A stretch of DNA of 64,000 nucleotides, taken from Candidatus Saccharimonadota bacterium. GTDB taxonomy: Bacteria; Patescibacteriota; Saccharimonadia; Saccharimonadales; UBA10212. Shown here piece after piece: positions 62,030 to 64,000 of the stretch (position 1 is the first letter of the stretch; every line of letters begins with the position of its first letter). A program made the position numbers and the translations under genes. The DNA lies in contig JACOWW010000002.1 in assembly GCA_016176605.1 (NCBI GenBank), positions 64,846-128,845 of the forward strand. Direction: 5' to 3'. The notes under the pieces are model-generated. The model did no database searches. It saw only the letters and a program-made list of their open reading frames with translations, and was not told the origin of the DNA.

Positions 62030-63128
62030 AGACAAAAATCCCAGCTGCAAAGTCGTATACATTGGCTTAAAAGGGGATAAGATGGAAGCCGGCGTTCGCT
62101 ACGATATTTTCGATAAGGCTGTTTACGTTTCTTCGGGCAAATTCCGCCGTTACCACGGCGAGAGCTTAGTGTCACACCTTATCGACGTTAAGACACTATT
62201 GCAAAACTTTAGGGACTTTTTTAGAGTCGTGTCGGGCACAATTTCCGCTTGGAAGTTACTGCGAAAATACAAACCTAGCGTTGTCTTTAGCAAAGGCGGC
62301 TACGGGGTAGTGCCGGTTGGCCTCGCGGCGCGCCTACTTGGTATCCCGATTGTTACGCATGATTCAGACGCCGCTGCTGGCTTGGCTAATCGGATTATTG
62401 GTCGCTGGGCGAAACTTCACGCCACTGGTATGCCCTCGCGCTATTACCCATACGCCAAAGCCAGCACTCACTACGTCGGCATACCAGTAGATGAGAGAGT
62501 GAAACCGGTAAATGAGGCGCTCAAGCGTTCGCTAAGAAACCAAATTGACTTATCGGCTGATAGCTTAGTTCTCCTGGTGGCCGGCGGCGGCTTAGGCTCA
62601 CAAAAATTAAATGAATTAGTGATCCGAGTAGCGCCCCAGCTTCTAAAAAAGCACCCCAAATTGCACATTGTCCACTTCAGTGGTTCCGGGCATCAGGATT
62701 CGGTTGCTGAACATTACAGACGGGAACTGGGGGCGCAAATGCCCGATAAAGTTAGGGTTATCGGTTTTTCCAGTGACTTTTATGCTTACACCGGCGCGGC
62801 TGATGTGGTTTTAGCCAGGGCAGGGGCGACCACCCTAGCTGAGTTAGCCATCCAGCGCAAAGCGGCCGTCATTATTCCCAGCCCCTTTTTAACCGGCGGC
62901 CACCAATTGCGAAATGCTGAGCAATTAACAACATTAGGTGCAGCCAAAGTTCTGCCTAACGACGTAAGTCCACAAAAGTTATTCAAGGTTTTAGACGAGC
63001 TACTAGAAAATAAACAGATGAGGGCCGGACTAGCGCACAAAATTGGTTCGCTAGCCCGTCCTGATGCGGCTGACAAGTTAGCCGACATTTTATTGCAAAT
63101 AAGCCTGCGCAATGCGGTTGCTCAGTAG
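61917..63128 (+). CDS. murG: UDP-GlcNAc transferase MurG
   Basis: TGGGSGGHITPLLPLARAL, KGGYGVVPVGLAA, RAGATTLAELA. Confidence 0.95.
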   Translation: MSQNQKQALHKGPTTIILTGGGSGGHITPLLPLARALKDKNPSCKVVYIGLKGDKMEAGVRYDIFDKAVYVSSGKFRRYHGESLVSHLIDVKTLLQNFRDFFRVVSGTISAWKLLRKYKPSVVFSKGGYGVVPVGLAARLLGIPIVTHDSDAAAGLANRIIGRWAKLHATGMPSRYYPYAKASTHYVGIPVDERVKPVNEALKRSLRNQIDLSADSLVLLVAGGGLGSQKLNELVIRVAPQLLKKHPKLHIVHFSGSGHQDSVAEHYRRELGAQMPDKVRVIGFSSDFYAYTGAADVVLARAGATTLAELAIQRKAAVIIPSPFLTGGHQLRNAEQLTTLGAAKVLPNDVSPQKLFKVLDELLENKQMRAGLAHKIGSLARPDAADKLADILLQISLRNAVAQ

Positions 63129-63990
63129 AAAAAATCGGCTGAATCGGCGTAAGTTTTCTGCCCAAGGTGGTCAAAAGCCGGCGCCGCGTTACTACTTTAG
63201 ATCATCTGGGCCAGCCGCTGCCAGCCCGTTTCAGAGACGACCAGCTGCCACTAAACCACGAAGCGGCATTCTTAAACGGATCAAAAATGCAGTTGTGGCG
63301 ATAGTTTTGGTTGCCGGCCTCGTATACAGTCTGATTATCAAACCTCGTCCTGAAGTGTTGGTGGCTGATACCAGCTATCATCCAGCCAGCGTCTATCAAT
63401 CGGCGGCCCAAGCGACGTTAATGCCACTGCGTAATCGCAATAAATTGACTTTGGATAAAAACGCCATCAGTTCCGCCATGAAGCGGCAATTTCCAGAAAT
63501 TTCCTTTGTCGAGTTGAAACTGCCGCTGCTGCGTCAAATACCGACTTTTAAAATTGACATTGCCGCGCCAACCTTCAATTTAAGCAGTGCCAATAATCTA
63601 TATATCGTCGGCGCTAATGGCGTCGTAGTAGCCGCCAGCGGCCAATTGCCAAATTTATCGAAGTTACCAACGGTCATTGACCAGTCGGGTTTTGAGGCCA
63701 GCCCTGGTAAGCAAGTGCTAAGCACCGAAGCGATCGCCTTTATCAACACCATACTTGTCCAGTGCCAGCGGGCCGGTGTTAATGTTCAATCGCTGACTTT
63801 ACCGGCGGCGCCCCAAGCCCTCGAACTGAGGGCCAGCGGCAGCCCCTATTTTGTTAAATTCGACCTTGGCGGTGACGCCACGCTCCAGGCAGGGCAGTAC
63901 CTAGCCGCCAAGCACCAGTTTGACAGCGAAAATACTCAGCCCAGCCAATATCTAGACGTCCGTGTGGCTGGAAAGATTTATTACAAGTAG
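63112..63990 (+). CDS. ftsQ: FtsQ/DivIB-type division protein
   Basis: Position after murG; single TM then POTRA-like region FPEISFVELKLPLLRQIPTFKIDI. Confidence 0.75.
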   Translation: MRLLSRKNRLNRRKFSAQGGQKPAPRYYFRSSGPAAASPFQRRPAATKPRSGILKRIKNAVVAIVLVAGLVYSLIIKPRPEVLVADTSYHPASVYQSAAQATLMPLRNRNKLTLDKNAISSAMKRQFPEISFVELKLPLLRQIPTFKIDIAAPTFNLSSANNLYIVGANGVVVAASGQLPNLSKLPTVIDQSGFEASPGKQVLSTEAIAFINTILVQCQRAGVNVQSLTLPAAPQALELRASGSPYFVKFDLGGDATLQAGQYLAAKHQFDSENTQPSQYLDVRVAGKIYYK

Positions 63991-64000
63991 ATCACATACC

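Overview
The window looks like a chromosomal segment of a streamlined Patescibacteria/CPR bacterium, probably Saccharibacteria-like (inferred from gene content, standard code, class I LysRS; not tested). Genes include rpsB-tsf-frr-rseP, proS, greA, class I lysS, msrA, serS, secA, prfB, ftsEX, ctpA, pyrG, rpmA, xseAB, recO, glyS, a toxin/antitoxin pair, def, a pyrD-pyrB-pyrC operon and the dcw cluster mraZ-rsmH-ftsL-ftsI-mraY-ftsW-murG-ftsQ. The most unusual content is intergenic: (1) a five-copy, ~160-190 nt structured element (SR-A) with covarying helices, whose closing stem reaches flanking RBSs or stop codons; (2) a three-copy double-hairpin element (SR-B) that, upstream of msrA and of a PD-(D/E)XK nuclease, lies inside a 52-53 codon upstream ORF whose N-terminus mimics the downstream protein and which overlaps its start codon by 4 nt; (3) a leader motif (SR-C) repeated before mraZ and rsmH and after msrA; (4) a pyrBI-like attenuator with a 38-codon leader peptide running through a terminator into pyrD; (5) a possible relic diversity-generating retroelement before prfB; (6) many heptanucleotide tandem arrays arranged as inverted pairs; (7) palindromic repeats inserted in frame in msrA, prfB, AAG, a methyltransferase and a CPBP protease. 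No tRNA, rRNA or CRISPR array was recognised. All readings were made by eye, without database searches.
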